Shown in pieces: positions 44,526 to 53,825 of a DNA stretch of 64,000 bases; position 1 is the stretch's first letter, and every line of letters begins with the position of its first letter. Made by a program: the position numbers and the translations under genes. The notes beneath the pieces are model-generated. The model did no database searches, was not told where the DNA came from, and worked only from the letters and a program-made list of their open reading frames with translations. The stretch is from contig NZ_MDEC01000008.1 of NCBI RefSeq assembly GCF_002939785.1, forward strand, positions 89,274 through 153,273. The letters are read 5' to 3'. Origin of the DNA: Xanthomonas codiaei (lineage in GTDB: Bacteria > Pseudomonadota > Gammaproteobacteria > Xanthomonadales > Xanthomonadaceae).

Positions 44526-44906
44526 ATGCATCTGTCCCTGCTGAAAGCCAAGATCCACCGCGCCACCGTCACCCACTCCGAGCTGAACTACGAGGGCTCG
44601 ATCGCCATCGACGGCCTGCTGCTGGAAGCGACCGGCATCCGCGAATTCGAACAGGTCCACATCTGGGACGTCACCAACGGTGCGCGCTTCAGCACCTACG
44701 CCATCCGCGCCGAAGAGGGCAGCGGCATCATCTCGCTCAACGGCGGCGCCGCGCGTCACGTGCAGGTGGGCGATCTGATCATCGTGGCTGCGTTTGCCAG
44801 CATGAGCGAAGACGAAGCCAAGACCTTCAAGCCCAATCTGGTATATGTGGGCGCGAACAACGCGATCTCCCACACCAACCACAGCATCCCCACCCAGGCC
44901 GCATGA
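44526..44906 (+). CDS. panD: Aspartate 1-decarboxylase
   Basis: A 126-residue pyruvoyl enzyme that makes beta-alanine for pantothenate. The self-cleavage site Gly24-Ser25 is present in [10 protein letters not shown]; Ser25 becomes the pyruvoyl group. Other conserved parts are the N-terminal [16 protein letters not shown] and [21 protein letters not shown]. The stop overlaps the pgi start (ATGA). Confidence 0.96.
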   Translation: MHLSLLKAKIHRATVTHSELNYEGSIAIDGLLLEATGIREFEQVHIWDVTNGARFSTYAIRAEEGSGIISLNGGAARHVQVGDLIIVAAFASMSEDEAKTFKPNLVYVGANNAISHTNHSIPTQAA

Positions 44907-46417
44907 CACATACCAACGGATTCGACGCGCTTCACGCCCACGCCCAGCGCCTGCGCGGCGCTGCCATCCCCGCATTGCTTGCCGCCGAGCCGCAGCGGCC
45001 TACGCAGTACGCCAGGCAAGTCGGTCCGTTGTATTTCAATTTCGCGCGACAGAAGTACGATCGCGCCGCGCTCGACGCCTTGTTCGCCATCGCGCGCGAG
45101 CGCGATCTGGCAGGCGCGTTCCAGCGCCTGTTCCGTGGCGAGCAGGTCAATGTCACCGAGCAGCGCGCCGCCTTGCATACCGCATTGCGTGGCGATCTGA
45201 CCGACGCGCCGGTGGCATCGGAGGCGTATGCCATCGCTGCAGAAGTGCGGCAGCGGATGGGTGCGCTGATCCAGCAGCTCGAAGGCACCGACGTCACCGA
45301 TATCGTCAGTGTCGGCATCGGTGGGTCGGACCTGGGCCCGCGTCTGGTGGCCGATGCACTGCGGCCGGTCTCCGGTGCGCGCTTTCGCGTGCACTTCGTT
45401 TCCAACGTCGACGGTGCCGCCATGCAGCGCACCCTGGCGACGCTGGACCCGGCGCGCACCGCCGGCATCCTGATCTCCAAGACCTTCGGCACCCAGGAAA
45501 CCCTGCTCAACGGCAGCATCCTGCACGCCTGGCTGGGCGGCAGCGAACGCCTGTACGCAGTGAGTGCCAATCCCGAGCGCGCCGCCAAGGCCTTCGACAT
45601 CGCACCGGGCCGGGTGTTGCCGATGTGGGACTGGGTTGGCGGCCGCTATTCGCTGTGGTCGGCGGTGGGCTTCCCGATCGCGCTGGCGATCGGTTTCGAA
45701 CGTTTCGAACAATTGCTGGAGGGCGCCGCGCAGTTCGACGCGCATGCGCTCGACACCCCGCTGGAAGAAAACGTCGCGGTACTGCATGGGCTGACCGCGG
45801 TGTGGAACCGCAATCTGCTCGGCAGCGCTACCCATGCGGTGATGACCTACGACCAGCGCCTGGCACTGTTGCCTGCCTATCTGCAGCAGCTGGTGATGGA
45901 GAGCCTGGGCAAGCGCGTCAAGCTCGATGGCTCGGCGGTGGACAGCGACACCGTCTCGGTGTGGTGGGGCGGCGCAGGTACCGATGTGCAGCACAGCTTC
46001 TTCCAGGCGCTGCACCAGGGCACCAGCGTGGTGCCGGCCGATTTCATCGGCACCGTGCACAACGACGACCCGTATGCGGAAAACCATCTGGCGCTGATGG
46101 CCAACGTGTTGGCACAGACCGAGGCGCTGGCCAATGGCCAGGACAGCAGCGACCCGCACCGCAGCTATCCGGGCGGCCGCCCGAGCACGGTGATCCTGCT
46201 CGATGCGCTCACCCCGCAGGCGTTGGGCGCGTTGATCTCGATGTACGAGCACAGCGTGTACGTGCAGTCGGTGATGTGGGGCATCAATGCGTTCGACCAG
46301 TTCGGTGTGGAACTGGGCAAGCAGCTGGCCAGCCAGTTGCTGCCGGCGCTCAAGGGTGAGTCTGCCGATGTCGCCGACCCGGTGACGCGCGAGCTGCTGG
46401 GCAAGCTGCGCGGCTGA
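44903..46417 (+). CDS. pgi: Glucose-6-phosphate isomerase
   Basis: A 504-residue cytoplasmic enzyme that interconverts glucose 6-phosphate and fructose 6-phosphate. Conserved regions are [44 protein letters not shown] with the phosphate-binding Ser residues, and the C-terminal [15 protein letters not shown] carrying the catalytic Lys. It is somewhat shorter than the 549-residue E. coli enzyme, as in related genomes. A terminator follows. Confidence 0.96.
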   Translation: MTHTNGFDALHAHAQRLRGAAIPALLAAEPQRPTQYARQVGPLYFNFARQKYDRAALDALFAIARERDLAGAFQRLFRGEQVNVTEQRAALHTALRGDLTDAPVASEAYAIAAEVRQRMGALIQQLEGTDVTDIVSVGIGGSDLGPRLVADALRPVSGARFRVHFVSNVDGAAMQRTLATLDPARTAGILISKTFGTQETLLNGSILHAWLGGSERLYAVSANPERAAKAFDIAPGRVLPMWDWVGGRYSLWSAVGFPIALAIGFERFEQLLEGAAQFDAHALDTPLEENVAVLHGLTAVWNRNLLGSATHAVMTYDQRLALLPAYLQQLVMESLGKRVKLDGSAVDSDTVSVWWGGAGTDVQHSFFQALHQGTSVVPADFIGTVHNDDPYAENHLALMANVLAQTEALANGQDSSDPHRSYPGGRPSTVILLDALTPQALGALISMYEHSVYVQSVMWGINAFDQFGVELGKQLASQLLPALKGESADVADPVTRELLGKLRG

Positions 46418-46446
46418 GCGTTCGCGCAGTGCTCGTGAAAGACGAC

Positions 46447-46470
46447 GGGGCCTGCGGGCCCCGTTTCGTT
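46447..46470 (+). terminator. Rho-independent terminator after pgi
   Basis: An 8-bp GC-rich stem (ACGGGGCC with GGCCCCGT around a short TGC loop, 46445-46464) is followed by TTCGTTT. It lies about 30 bases past the pgi stop. Confidence 0.75.
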
Positions 46471-46473
46471 TCG

Positions 46474-46528
46474 AAATGGCTGGCAGTCGTGCAGCCATTT
46501 AGAAATGGCCAAATTTCCCAAAATGGGA
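46474..46528. promoter_or_regulatory. Overlapping inverted repeats before the toxin-antitoxin pair
   Basis: Three dyads occupy 55 bases. AAATGGCTG-N9-CAGCCATTT is at 46474-46500, GCCATTT-AG-AAATGGC at 46494-46509, and TCCCA-AAA-TGGGA at 46516-46528. They contain repeated AAATGG half-sites and lie 46-100 bases before the antitoxin ATG. This is the expected place for autoregulation by a Phd/YefM antitoxin. Binding is inferred. Confidence 0.5.
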
Positions 46529-46573
46529 CGTCAGGAGTAGGCTGGTGACCAACGCCGCGCGCAGGACCGTCTC

Positions 46574-46918
46574 ATGTCTCGCCTCCACGATCTGCCCGAG
46601 CTCGAAAAATCGCCCGCCGCCGACATCAAGGTGAAGGGCTGGCCCAGCCTGATGCGCAAGGTGCGCTCGCATGGAGCGGTGGTCATCACCAACCACAATC
46701 ACCCCGAGGCGGTGGTGGTGGATGCGGAGGAATATCGCCGTTTGGTGAGTCAGGCAAGCGCGTCGGACCAGGCGCTGGCGCGCGCGCAGGCATTGCAGGC
46801 GCTGCAGGCCCGGTTCGATACGCATCTTGCCGCGCTGAGCGATGGCGCAGCGTTGACCCAGGCGATCGTCCGGCCGGCGCACCGCGGCAGGAAGGTGAAG
46901 CTGGGGCCTTCGCTCTGA
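46574..46918 (+). CDS. Antitoxin of the Phd/YefM type
   Basis: A 114-residue protein whose N-terminal 60 residues fit the Phd/YefM fold: DIKVKGWPSLMRKVRSHGAVVITNHNHPEAVVVDAEEYRRLV. The C-terminal half is helical and basic (QALQARFDTHLAAL, then RRGRK-like residues) and should wrap the toxin. The gene ends three bases before the zeta-like toxin gene, the usual antitoxin-first order. It likely represses its own promoter through the upstream inverted repeats. Confidence 0.85.
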   Translation: MSRLHDLPELEKSPAADIKVKGWPSLMRKVRSHGAVVITNHNHPEAVVVDAEEYRRLVSQASASDQALARAQALQALQARFDTHLAALSDGAALTQAIVRPAHRGRKVKLGPSL

Positions 46919-46921
46919 CCC

Positions 46922-47548
46922 ATGGGCAACATCCTGGTACCGGCTGGCGTCAACGGCGCCGGCAAGAGTTCGCTGCTGGGGCAGATGCTGCAGGAAGACG
47001 GCGCCACCTGGTTCAATCCGGACGCGTTCACCCGGCAACTGGTGGAGCAGGGGTGGGCGCACGACGAGGCGAACGCGCAGGCCTGGCAGGAAGGCGTACG
47101 GCGACTGCGCCGGGCCATGGCCGATGGCAGCGATTTCGCATTTGAAACGACGTTGGGCGCGAGGACCATTCCGCGTCTGCTGCGCGAGGCCTGCGCGCAG
47201 CACACGGTGGCGGTCTGGTTCTGCGGGCTGGCGACAGTGGACCTGCACCTCCAGCGCGTGGCAGCGCGGGTCGCTGCCGGCGGCCATGCCATTGCTGAGC
47301 ATAAAATCCGCGAGCGTTACGACGCATCGCGCGCCAACCTGATCGCGTTGCTGCCGCATCTGGCAGTACTGCATGTCTACGACAACAGCGCGCCGGCCGA
47401 CGCGGCGGGGCAGGCGAGGCCAATGCTCGTGCTGGAACTGGACCGCAGCGGCCTGCACTACCCGCAAACGCCGGCCGAATTGGCGCAGGTGCCCCATTGG
47501 TCCAAGCCCATCGTGATGGCGGCATTGGAAACGCGCGGCGTGTCTTGA
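46922..47548 (+). CDS. Zeta-toxin-like P-loop kinase
   Basis: A 208-residue protein of the zeta toxin fold. The Walker A motif AGVNGAGKSS is at residues 8-17, followed by WFNPDAFTR and the FETTLGART motif (about 75-83), whose Glu fits the substrate-binding region of zeta kinases. Later come RVAARVAAGGHAI and KIRERYDASRANL, like the lid region with catalytic Arg residues. Zeta toxins phosphorylate UDP-N-acetylglucosamine and block cell wall synthesis. The exact substrate here is inferred. The partner is a Phd-type antitoxin rather than epsilon. Confidence 0.87.
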   Translation: MGNILVPAGVNGAGKSSLLGQMLQEDGATWFNPDAFTRQLVEQGWAHDEANAQAWQEGVRRLRRAMADGSDFAFETTLGARTIPRLLREACAQHTVAVWFCGLATVDLHLQRVAARVAAGGHAIAEHKIRERYDASRANLIALLPHLAVLHVYDNSAPADAAGQARPMLVLELDRSGLHYPQTPAELAQVPHWSKPIVMAALETRGVS

Positions 47549-47710
47549 CGCGCGTCCGGTCCTGCGAGCGGTGAGGGCGCCATGCGCACGACTCACTCAG
47601 CTTCTGACTGTATCCAGACACTGCGACGACGCAACTTCTTGGCTGCTTTTACATGTTGTGTCTGGATGGATTGGACGTTTCGGATAGACCAATGCTGAGC
47701 GAATGATTTG

Positions 47711-48000
47711 CAGCTTGGCTGCAGGGCCCTTGCCCGCCCACCATCGCGGGACACGCCGTGAATCCGTCCATGGAGGCTCATGCGGCATCCATGCCGCATA
47801 AGGTCACGCGACGGTGAGCGGGCAAGGACCAGTCGAGATGGTCGGTGTGCATGTTTTCCAATGAAGCAGCCAGCAAACTCTCTGGTGCGGTGTCCTTACC
47901 GTTTGCGGGACCCTGTGGTGGCATGGATGCCGCCACGGAGCCTACAGGGACGTACTTGCGGCGTGTCCCGCGAGCGGTAAGGGCACCGCGCTCTCGACGC
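47711..48000. repeat. Composite hairpin repeat, unit 1
   Basis: Two large imperfect hairpins lie in a row. The first (47711-47851) has outer arms CCTTGCCCGC and GCGGGCAAGG and an inner ATGCGGCAT-CC-ATGCCGCAT hairpin. The second (47881-48000) has arms GGTGTCCTTACCG/CGGTAAGGGCACC and an inner GTGGTGGCAT-GG-ATGCCGCCAC hairpin. A near copy of the pair follows at 48106-48444. Short reading frames cross it but none has coding character. The DNA 47549-47710 shows no gene. Confidence 0.75.
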
Positions 48001-48105
48001 ATCAGGCGTTTGACTGCATCCGAGAGGATGACGACATCCTGCGCAGCGCTGTTCAATGTGGCAGGAAAATCCAGTGGATGCTTCAGTCACTTAGCGATAG
48101 GGCCG

Positions 48106-48444
48106 CGGCTTGGCTGCAAGGCCCTTGCCCGCCCACCATCGCGGGACACGCCGTGAATCCGTCCGTGGAGGCTCTTATGCGGCATCCATGCCGCATAAGG
48201 TCCCGCGACGGTGAGCGGGCAAGGACCCGTCGGGCAGGTCGGTGTGCAGAGTTTCACTGCAACGAGTAACCCTGGACCGCGCGACCTGATGTCCTTTGCT
48301 CTTCAACGAACCACCAGCCAACTGTCTGGTGCGGTGTCCTCGCCGATTGCGGGACCGTGTGGCGGCATGGATGCCGCCACCGAGCCTATAGGGGCGTACT
48401 TGCGGCGTGTCCCGCAAGCGATGAGGGTGCCGCGCTCTTGACGC
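48106..48444. repeat. Composite hairpin repeat, unit 2
   Basis: A diverged tandem copy of unit 1: 48106-48248 matches 47711-47851 and 48325-48444 matches 47881-48000, mostly base for base. The linker between the two hairpins is about 50 bases longer here. Several differences within a copy occur in both arms or in loops, so the hairpins are preserved. This suggests an element maintained as RNA or DNA structure. Confidence 0.75.
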
Positions 48445-48564
48445 TGCGCGATGGCCATACATCCGCAGGCCCTCATGCAAGCCTCCGTCGCGCAGTGATA
48501 CGACGGACGAAAGACGATGCCGCTCGCAGCGCCTTGCCAGTACTGCGAGCGACACCATCTGCGC

Positions 48565-50520
48565 TTACGCCTTGCTCAATTGCACCGCCACCGGGTCGCC
48601 AGTGAGATAGCCCACCGCGGCCCCGAAGCGGTCCTTGTAGTTGGCGCGTACCAGCGGATCCAGCGTGGCCTTGACGGTATCGTGCAGCGGGCTTTCCCAG
48701 TCGCCTGGATGCTGGAAATTGCTCATGACATAGGTCCAGCCGTGGATCTGGTCCACCGCGTGCAGGCCGGTGGATTCGGCGCCCGCCGGCACCGATAGCA
48801 GCCGTGTGAGCGTGCCGTTGTCCACGTGGTAGGCCCACAGGAAATTGTTGACGTGCAGGCTGCTGTCTTCGCCGATGAACAGGGTGCGCAGTGATTCGGA
48901 GAACTTGAGGTTGTCCGGGTTGGCCAGCCGCTCGGGATCGGCCAGATTGCCCAGCGCGTCGGGCTGCGCCAGGTCGTGGCCGGTCAGCGCGGCAGGCGCG
49001 GCCATGTCGATCGGCACCCAGTCGCTGTGGATCGGTGCACCGCTGCTGTCGCGGCGCCCGCCGCGCAGATTCAAGGCATACACCGCGCCGGCATCCGGGC
49101 CCTCCACTTTCACGTCGCCCGAGCCGTTGCGCATGCTGGTGACGATGTAGGACATGGCCATGTAGGCGATCTTGTCGCGGGCGTTGACGGTGGTGCCTTC
49201 GAGCTTGGTGAAGCCCAGGCTGCCACCGGCCAGTGCGGCATAGCGGTGGGTTTCCAGATAAGCGGCGGCCTTTTCCATGCCCGGCTTGATGCGGATCCAG
49301 TTGAAGGTGCCGTTGAACGGGATCTTGGTGAAGCTGGCATCGCCTGGGTCGCTCAGATGCACGTCGAGGATGTCGGCGGCGGTGAGGCGGTCGGCCAGCG
49401 CTTGGATCTCGGCGCTGGTGGCGTGGCCCAGCCTGATCCAGCTCAGCGTGGCCGCGCCCGGGCCGACGCCGGAGGTCTGGTGCCACTTGCCGACATACAG
49501 GGTGCCGGCGGAAAGGTCCGCCTTGCGGTCGGCGATGAACATGAAAAGTCCACCATTGGTGGCGTCGTCGCCCATCAGCACGGTGCGTTGGTCGGGCATC
49601 ACCTGCACCAGCTCATGCGAAATGCGGCCCAGGCAGTAGTGCTTGCGCACGCTGCCGGTGCCGTCCGGATGCACGGTGATCTCGGGCAGGTGGCCGTAGT
49701 GATAGGGGTTGGCCTTTTCCGGGTCGCCGTACAGATGCGTGCTGTAGCTACGGAACTGGGTATTGCCAGCCAGCGCAGTGGCGTCGGGTTCGTACTCTTC
49801 GCTGGACAGGTGGGTATTCCACGGCGACAGGCTGGCGCCGCAGGTGGTCCACAACCCGTGCACCGGCGCGGTGTCGACGTTGTGGTACTTCACCAGCGAC
49901 AGCTTGCCGGTGGCCGGGTCCTGATCCAGGGTGAGCACGGCGATGGGCGCGGGCAGGTGACGATTGGTGTCGTTGCCGGCCTGGTCGCGGGTGGTGTATT
50001 CGAACTGCACCACCGCGAACACGTGGTTGCCCTTGACGCCCGGGACCTTGGCGTTGGGCAGGGTCAGCAGCGAGGAGCCGTCCGGGCAGTCGGAAAAGAA
50101 CGGGCGTTCGGCACCGGGTTTGGAGCGGTCGATGATGGGGCGGTGCTGGATGTCGTAGTAGCCGCCGGCCAGCACGGTGCCGCCCTTGCCGTCGGGCACC
50201 TGGTCGCCGGTGACGAAGAACGGGTGGTAGGCCAGCGCGTAGCGCTGGGTGGTGCCGTCGTTGCGGGCAACGCTCAGCGACGAGCCCACCGTGGTGGTGG
50301 CCATGGCGGCAGGATTGGCCAGGCTGGGGGCAGGCATGCCATGGAAGGTGGCCGACACCAGTCGGGCCGGGGTTTCCGAAGGCCGCAGCGGGCGCGCCGC
50401 CAATGCGGCGCTGCCCAGCTGCTGGAGTGCGGCGGCGCTGGCGCTGCCGAGCGGCAACAGGGGAACGGCTGCCATCACTTGCATGAGGCGGCGACGGGTA
50501 GGGTCGGGGGAGGCGGACAT
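48565..50520 (-). CDS. PhoX-like (DUF839) exported protein
   Basis: A 651-residue protein with a twin-arginine signal (DPTRRRLMQVMAAVPLLPL, cleavage near SASAAA) and a PhoX-like beta-propeller body. PhoX enzymes are periplasmic calcium- and iron-dependent alkaline phosphatases. Family-like pieces are CGASLSPWNTHLSSEEYEPD, YGHLPEITV, LGRISHELVQVMPDQRTVLMGDD, and near the C-terminus FIGEDSS. The first is the metal-binding part with Cys and Glu residues typical of PhoX. Phosphatase activity is inferred. ATG 50518-50520 puts the RR motif at the usual distance. It stands alone between the repeat array and a non-coding gap. Confidence 0.82.
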   Translation of the reverse strand: MSASPDPTRRRLMQVMAAVPLLPLGSASAAALQQLGSAALAARPLRPSETPARLVSATFHGMPAPSLANPAAMATTTVGSSLSVARNDGTTQRYALAYHPFFVTGDQVPDGKGGTVLAGGYYDIQHRPIIDRSKPGAERPFFSDCPDGSSLLTLPNAKVPGVKGNHVFAVVQFEYTTRDQAGNDTNRHLPAPIAVLTLDQDPATGKLSLVKYHNVDTAPVHGLWTTCGASLSPWNTHLSSEEYEPDATALAGNTQFRSYSTHLYGDPEKANPYHYGHLPEITVHPDGTGSVRKHYCLGRISHELVQVMPDQRTVLMGDDATNGGLFMFIADRKADLSAGTLYVGKWHQTSGVGPGAATLSWIRLGHATSAEIQALADRLTAADILDVHLSDPGDASFTKIPFNGTFNWIRIKPGMEKAAAYLETHRYAALAGGSLGFTKLEGTTVNARDKIAYMAMSYIVTSMRNGSGDVKVEGPDAGAVYALNLRGGRRDSSGAPIHSDWVPIDMAAPAALTGHDLAQPDALGNLADPERLANPDNLKFSESLRTLFIGEDSSLHVNNFLWAYHVDNGTLTRLLSVPAGAESTGLHAVDQIHGWTYVMSNFQHPGDWESPLHDTVKATLDPLVRANYKDRFGAAVGYLTGDPVAVQLSKA

Positions 50521-50949
50521 CGAAACTCCAGGCAAAGGCGACGATCAACGGTGGCGGGTACACCGGCAGGCTGGTCACGCTAGGCTCGGCAGATGACGCT
50601 TGTTTGACAGCGAGCTCACCCGTTGGCTTGCGTTGGGATGTGCTGGGCCGGGCAAGCGCCATCGCCCGTATGGTCGGCGACGGCTGCGCACTACGGCGCT
50701 CGTCGGGTGGTGCGATGCAGCAAAGTGGGCTTCCGCCCAATCCCAGGCGGCGCGCCGGATTCAGCGAATTTCCGTGGTTTGACAGCAGCTGCCGGTATTC
50801 CAAGGCTATAGCTCCGGCCAATAAGTTGGCCGTGATTTGGCATAGGGGCGAGCGCGGTTGACAGGGTAGGGGATTCACGCAAGCGTACGCCGCCTAATGG
50901 CCTGCGGCGCACGCAGCGTCGTGGGAGAACCACCCTGGAGACCCGTATC
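50521..50949. other. Non-coding gap before the GH3 gene
   Basis: No credible gene. A stem-loop (50884-50893 with 50904-50913, nine of ten bases paired) lies about 40 bases before the GH3 start, and two TTGACA hexamers (50779-50784, 50858-50863) are present without well-spaced -10 boxes. The two divergent genes presumably have their promoters here. Confidence 0.4.
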
Positions 50950-53565
50950 TTGGACATGTTGCTTCGTCGTACCGCCGCGCCCGTCGCGCGTCGCGCGCTC
51001 TCTCTGGCCACCGCCGCAGCGGTGCTGATGCTGGCCGCGTGCCAAGGCAAGGACACCGCCTCCGCCGAGGCCGGCAAGACCGCGCCGGCTGCAGCGCCCG
51101 CCGAGGCCTCCACCACCATCCATCCGGACCAGTGGCCGTCGCCGAAGTGGCCGTTCGCGCAGGACGCCGCGCTGGAGCAGCGCATCACCGATGTGATGTC
51201 CAAGATGAGCGTGGAAGAAAAGGTTGCCCAGACCGTGCAGGGCGACATCGCCAGCCTGACCCCGGACGATGTGCGCAAGTACCGTATCGGCTCGGTATTG
51301 GCTGGCGGCAATTCCGATCCCGGCGGCAAGTACAACGCCAGCCCGGCCGAATGGCTGAAGCTGGCCGACGCCTTCTATGACGCCTCGATGGATACCTCCA
51401 AGGGCGGCAACGCGATTCCGATCATCTTCGGTATCGATGCGGTGCACGGCCAGAGCAACATCGTCGGCGCCACCCTGTTTCCGCACAACATCGGCCTGGG
51501 CGCCACGCGCAACCCGGAACTGATCAAGAAGATCGGCGAAGTCACCGCCGCCGAAACCCGCGTCACCGGCATGGAGTGGACCTTCGCGCCCACCGTGGCG
51601 GTGCCGCAGGACGACCGCTGGGGCCGTAGCTACGAAGGCTATTCGGAGTCGCCCGACGTGGTGGCCAGCTTCGCCGGCAAGATGGTCGAAGGCGTGCAGG
51701 GCACGCCAGGCACACCGCAGTTCCTGGATGGCAGCCACGTGATTTCGTCGGTGAAACATTTCGTCGGCGACGGCGGCACCACCGACGGCAAGGACCAGGG
51801 CGACACCAAGGTGTCCGAAGCCACCATGCGCGACATCCACGCCGCCGGCTATCCGCCGGCCATCGCGGCCGGTGCGCAGACGGTGATGGCCTCGTTCAAC
51901 AGCTTCAACGGCGAGAAGATGCACGGCAACAAGGTCATGCTGACCGACGTGCTCAAGGGCCGGATGAACTTCGGCGGCTTCGTGGTCGGCGACTGGAATG
52001 GCCACGGCCAGGTCAAGGGCTGCACCAAGGACAACTGCCCGGCCTCGTTCATTGCCGGCGTCGACATGGCGATGGCTGCCGACAGCTGGAAGGGCATCTA
52101 TGAAACCGAACTGGCGGCAGTGAAATCCGGCCAGATCAGCACCGAGCGCCTGGACGATGCGGTGCGCCGCATCCTGCGCGTCAAGATGCGCCTGGGCCTG
52201 TTCGAGGCCGGCAAGCCGTCCAAGCGCCCGCTCGGCGGCAAGTACGAATTGCTGGGCGCGCCCGAGCACCGCGCCATCGCCCGTCAGGCGGTGCGCGAGT
52301 CGCTGGTGCTGCTGAAGAACCAGGCCGGCATCCTGCCGCTGGATCCGAAAAAGCGCGTGCTGGTGGTCGGCGATGGCGCTAACGACATGGGCAAGCAGTC
52401 CGGCGGCTGGACGCTGAACTGGCAGGGCACCGGCACCAAGCGCAGCGACTACCCCAACGGCAACACCATCTGGGAAGGCCTGGACAAGCAGATCAAGGCC
52501 GCCGGCGGCAAGGCCGAGCTGGCAGTCGATGGTGCGTACAAGACCAAGCCCGACGTGGCGGTGGTGGTGTTCGGTGAGAACCCGTACGCCGAGTTCCAGG
52601 GCGACATCGCCACCCTGCTGTACAAGCCGGGCGACGACAGCGAGCTGGCACTGCTGAAGAAGTTCAAGGCCGACGGCATCCCGGTGGTGGCGGTGTTCCT
52701 GAGCGGCCGCCCGCTGTGGATGAACCAGTACATCAACGTGGCCGATGCGTTCGTCGCCGCGTGGCTGCCGGGTTCGGAAGGCGAGGGCATTGCCGATGTG
52801 CTGCTGCGCAAGGCCGATGGCAGCGTGCAGAACGACTTCAAGGGCAAGCTCAGCTTCTCCTGGCCCAAGACCGCGGTGCAGTTCGCCAATAACGTGGGCC
52901 AGAAGGACTATGACCCGCAGTTCAAGTTCGGCTACGGCCTGACCTATGCCGACAAGGGCGATCTGGCGGCGCTGCCGGAAGAATCCGGCGTGTCCGGCGA
53001 GCAGTCGGTGGGCGGGGTGTACTTCGTGCGTGGCAAGCCGGCACTCGGCATTGCGATGCAGCTGTCCAACGCCGGCCAAGCCAACATGCCGGCAACCACG
53101 CTGCCGGTGGGCCTGTCCGATGGCAGCCTGAAGATGACCGCAGTCGATCACAAGGCGCAGGAAGACGCGCGCCGCCTGGTGTGGTCCGGTGCCACGCCGG
53201 CCAGCGTGCTGCTGGTGTCCGGCAAACCGTTGGACGTGTCGCGCGAGAGCAATGGCGATGTGCAGCTGCAGCTGACCGTGCGTCGCGACAGCGCGGTGAC
53301 GGCGCCGGTATGGCTGGGCGTGGGCTGCGGCGACAAGTGCGGTGGCCGCGTGGACGCACAGAAGACCCTGGCCGCATTGCCGCAAGGCCAGTGGAAGGTG
53401 GTGGGGGTGCCGCTCAAGTGCTTCGCCGCAGCCGGTGCCGACGTGACCAAGCTGACCCAGGTCGCCAGCATCGAGAGCGGCGCGGCGCTGGACCTGTCGG
53501 TGTCGAGGGTGGCGCTGGGCGCGCTCAACGAAGCCGAAGTCACGGTGGATTGCCCGGTCAAGTAA
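50950..53565 (+). CDS. GH3 exo-beta-glucosidase, lipoprotein
   Basis: An 871-residue GH3 enzyme releasing glucose from beta-glucans or cello-oligosaccharides. A lipoprotein signal (LMLAAC) and an alanine-rich linker precede the barrel domain (about 60-400). The barrel has PIIFGIDAVHGQ, SVKHFVGDGGT and the nucleophile Asp348 in VVGDWNGHG. The alpha/beta sandwich domain (about 420-660) has GENPYAEFQGD, and a C-terminal beta-sandwich extension (about 690-870) resembles a carbohydrate-binding domain. TTG 50950 is nine bases from GGAG and is preferred over ATG 50956. The next gene is a sugar symporter. Confidence 0.92.
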   Translation: MDMLLRRTAAPVARRALSLATAAAVLMLAACQGKDTASAEAGKTAPAAAPAEASTTIHPDQWPSPKWPFAQDAALEQRITDVMSKMSVEEKVAQTVQGDIASLTPDDVRKYRIGSVLAGGNSDPGGKYNASPAEWLKLADAFYDASMDTSKGGNAIPIIFGIDAVHGQSNIVGATLFPHNIGLGATRNPELIKKIGEVTAAETRVTGMEWTFAPTVAVPQDDRWGRSYEGYSESPDVVASFAGKMVEGVQGTPGTPQFLDGSHVISSVKHFVGDGGTTDGKDQGDTKVSEATMRDIHAAGYPPAIAAGAQTVMASFNSFNGEKMHGNKVMLTDVLKGRMNFGGFVVGDWNGHGQVKGCTKDNCPASFIAGVDMAMAADSWKGIYETELAAVKSGQISTERLDDAVRRILRVKMRLGLFEAGKPSKRPLGGKYELLGAPEHRAIARQAVRESLVLLKNQAGILPLDPKKRVLVVGDGANDMGKQSGGWTLNWQGTGTKRSDYPNGNTIWEGLDKQIKAAGGKAELAVDGAYKTKPDVAVVVFGENPYAEFQGDIATLLYKPGDDSELALLKKFKADGIPVVAVFLSGRPLWMNQYINVADAFVAAWLPGSEGEGIADVLLRKADGSVQNDFKGKLSFSWPKTAVQFANNVGQKDYDPQFKFGYGLTYADKGDLAALPEESGVSGEQSVGGVYFVRGKPALGIAMQLSNAGQANMPATTLPVGLSDGSLKMTAVDHKAQEDARRLVWSGATPASVLLVSGKPLDVSRESNGDVQLQLTVRRDSAVTAPVWLGVGCGDKCGGRVDAQKTLAALPQGQWKVVGVPLKCFAAAGADVTKLTQVASIESGAALDLSVSRVALGALNEAEVTVDCPVK

Positions 53566-53572
53566 GCCGCAG

Positions 53573-53594
53573 GTCCGCAGGCTTGCCTGCGGAC
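53573..53594. repeat. Perfect hairpin after the GH3 gene
   Basis: GTCCGCAGGC and GCCTGCGGAC pair perfectly around TT, directly after the GH3 stop. There is no T run. It may stabilise the GH3 message or partly separate it from the symporter gene 230 bases on. Confidence 0.6.
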
Positions 53595-53825
53595 GATGCG
53601 TCGATTCATTGGAACAAGCGCGTCGCCGACATCGGCGACGCAACTCAGCGGCCACCGATCGCGGTGGCGTCATCAGCCGCCGCGGGGGCGGTGTTGTCGA
53701 TCGGCCGGGACGGCCTGCAGACGCGGTTCGCCGCGCTGCCATTGCGCACCTGTTGCGCGGCGGCGGCATTCTGCAGCCCTGCCTGATCGGTCGGCGCATA
53801 CCCCAGAGCCAGACAGGAGAGTGCA

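Noticed and set aside
47711-48444. Possible CRISPR array
   Set aside because: Only two units with a ~400-base period and large internal hairpins; no short regular repeats and no cas genes nearby.
47549-48564. Several short frames of 60-130 codons on both strands
   Set aside because: They run through the duplicated hairpin repeats and have repetitive, cysteine- and arginine-rich composition; corresponding frames in the two repeat units differ by stops.
50600-50861. Overlapping small plus-strand frames
   Set aside because: No consistent ribosome binding site or recognisable sequence; frames overlap in all phases.
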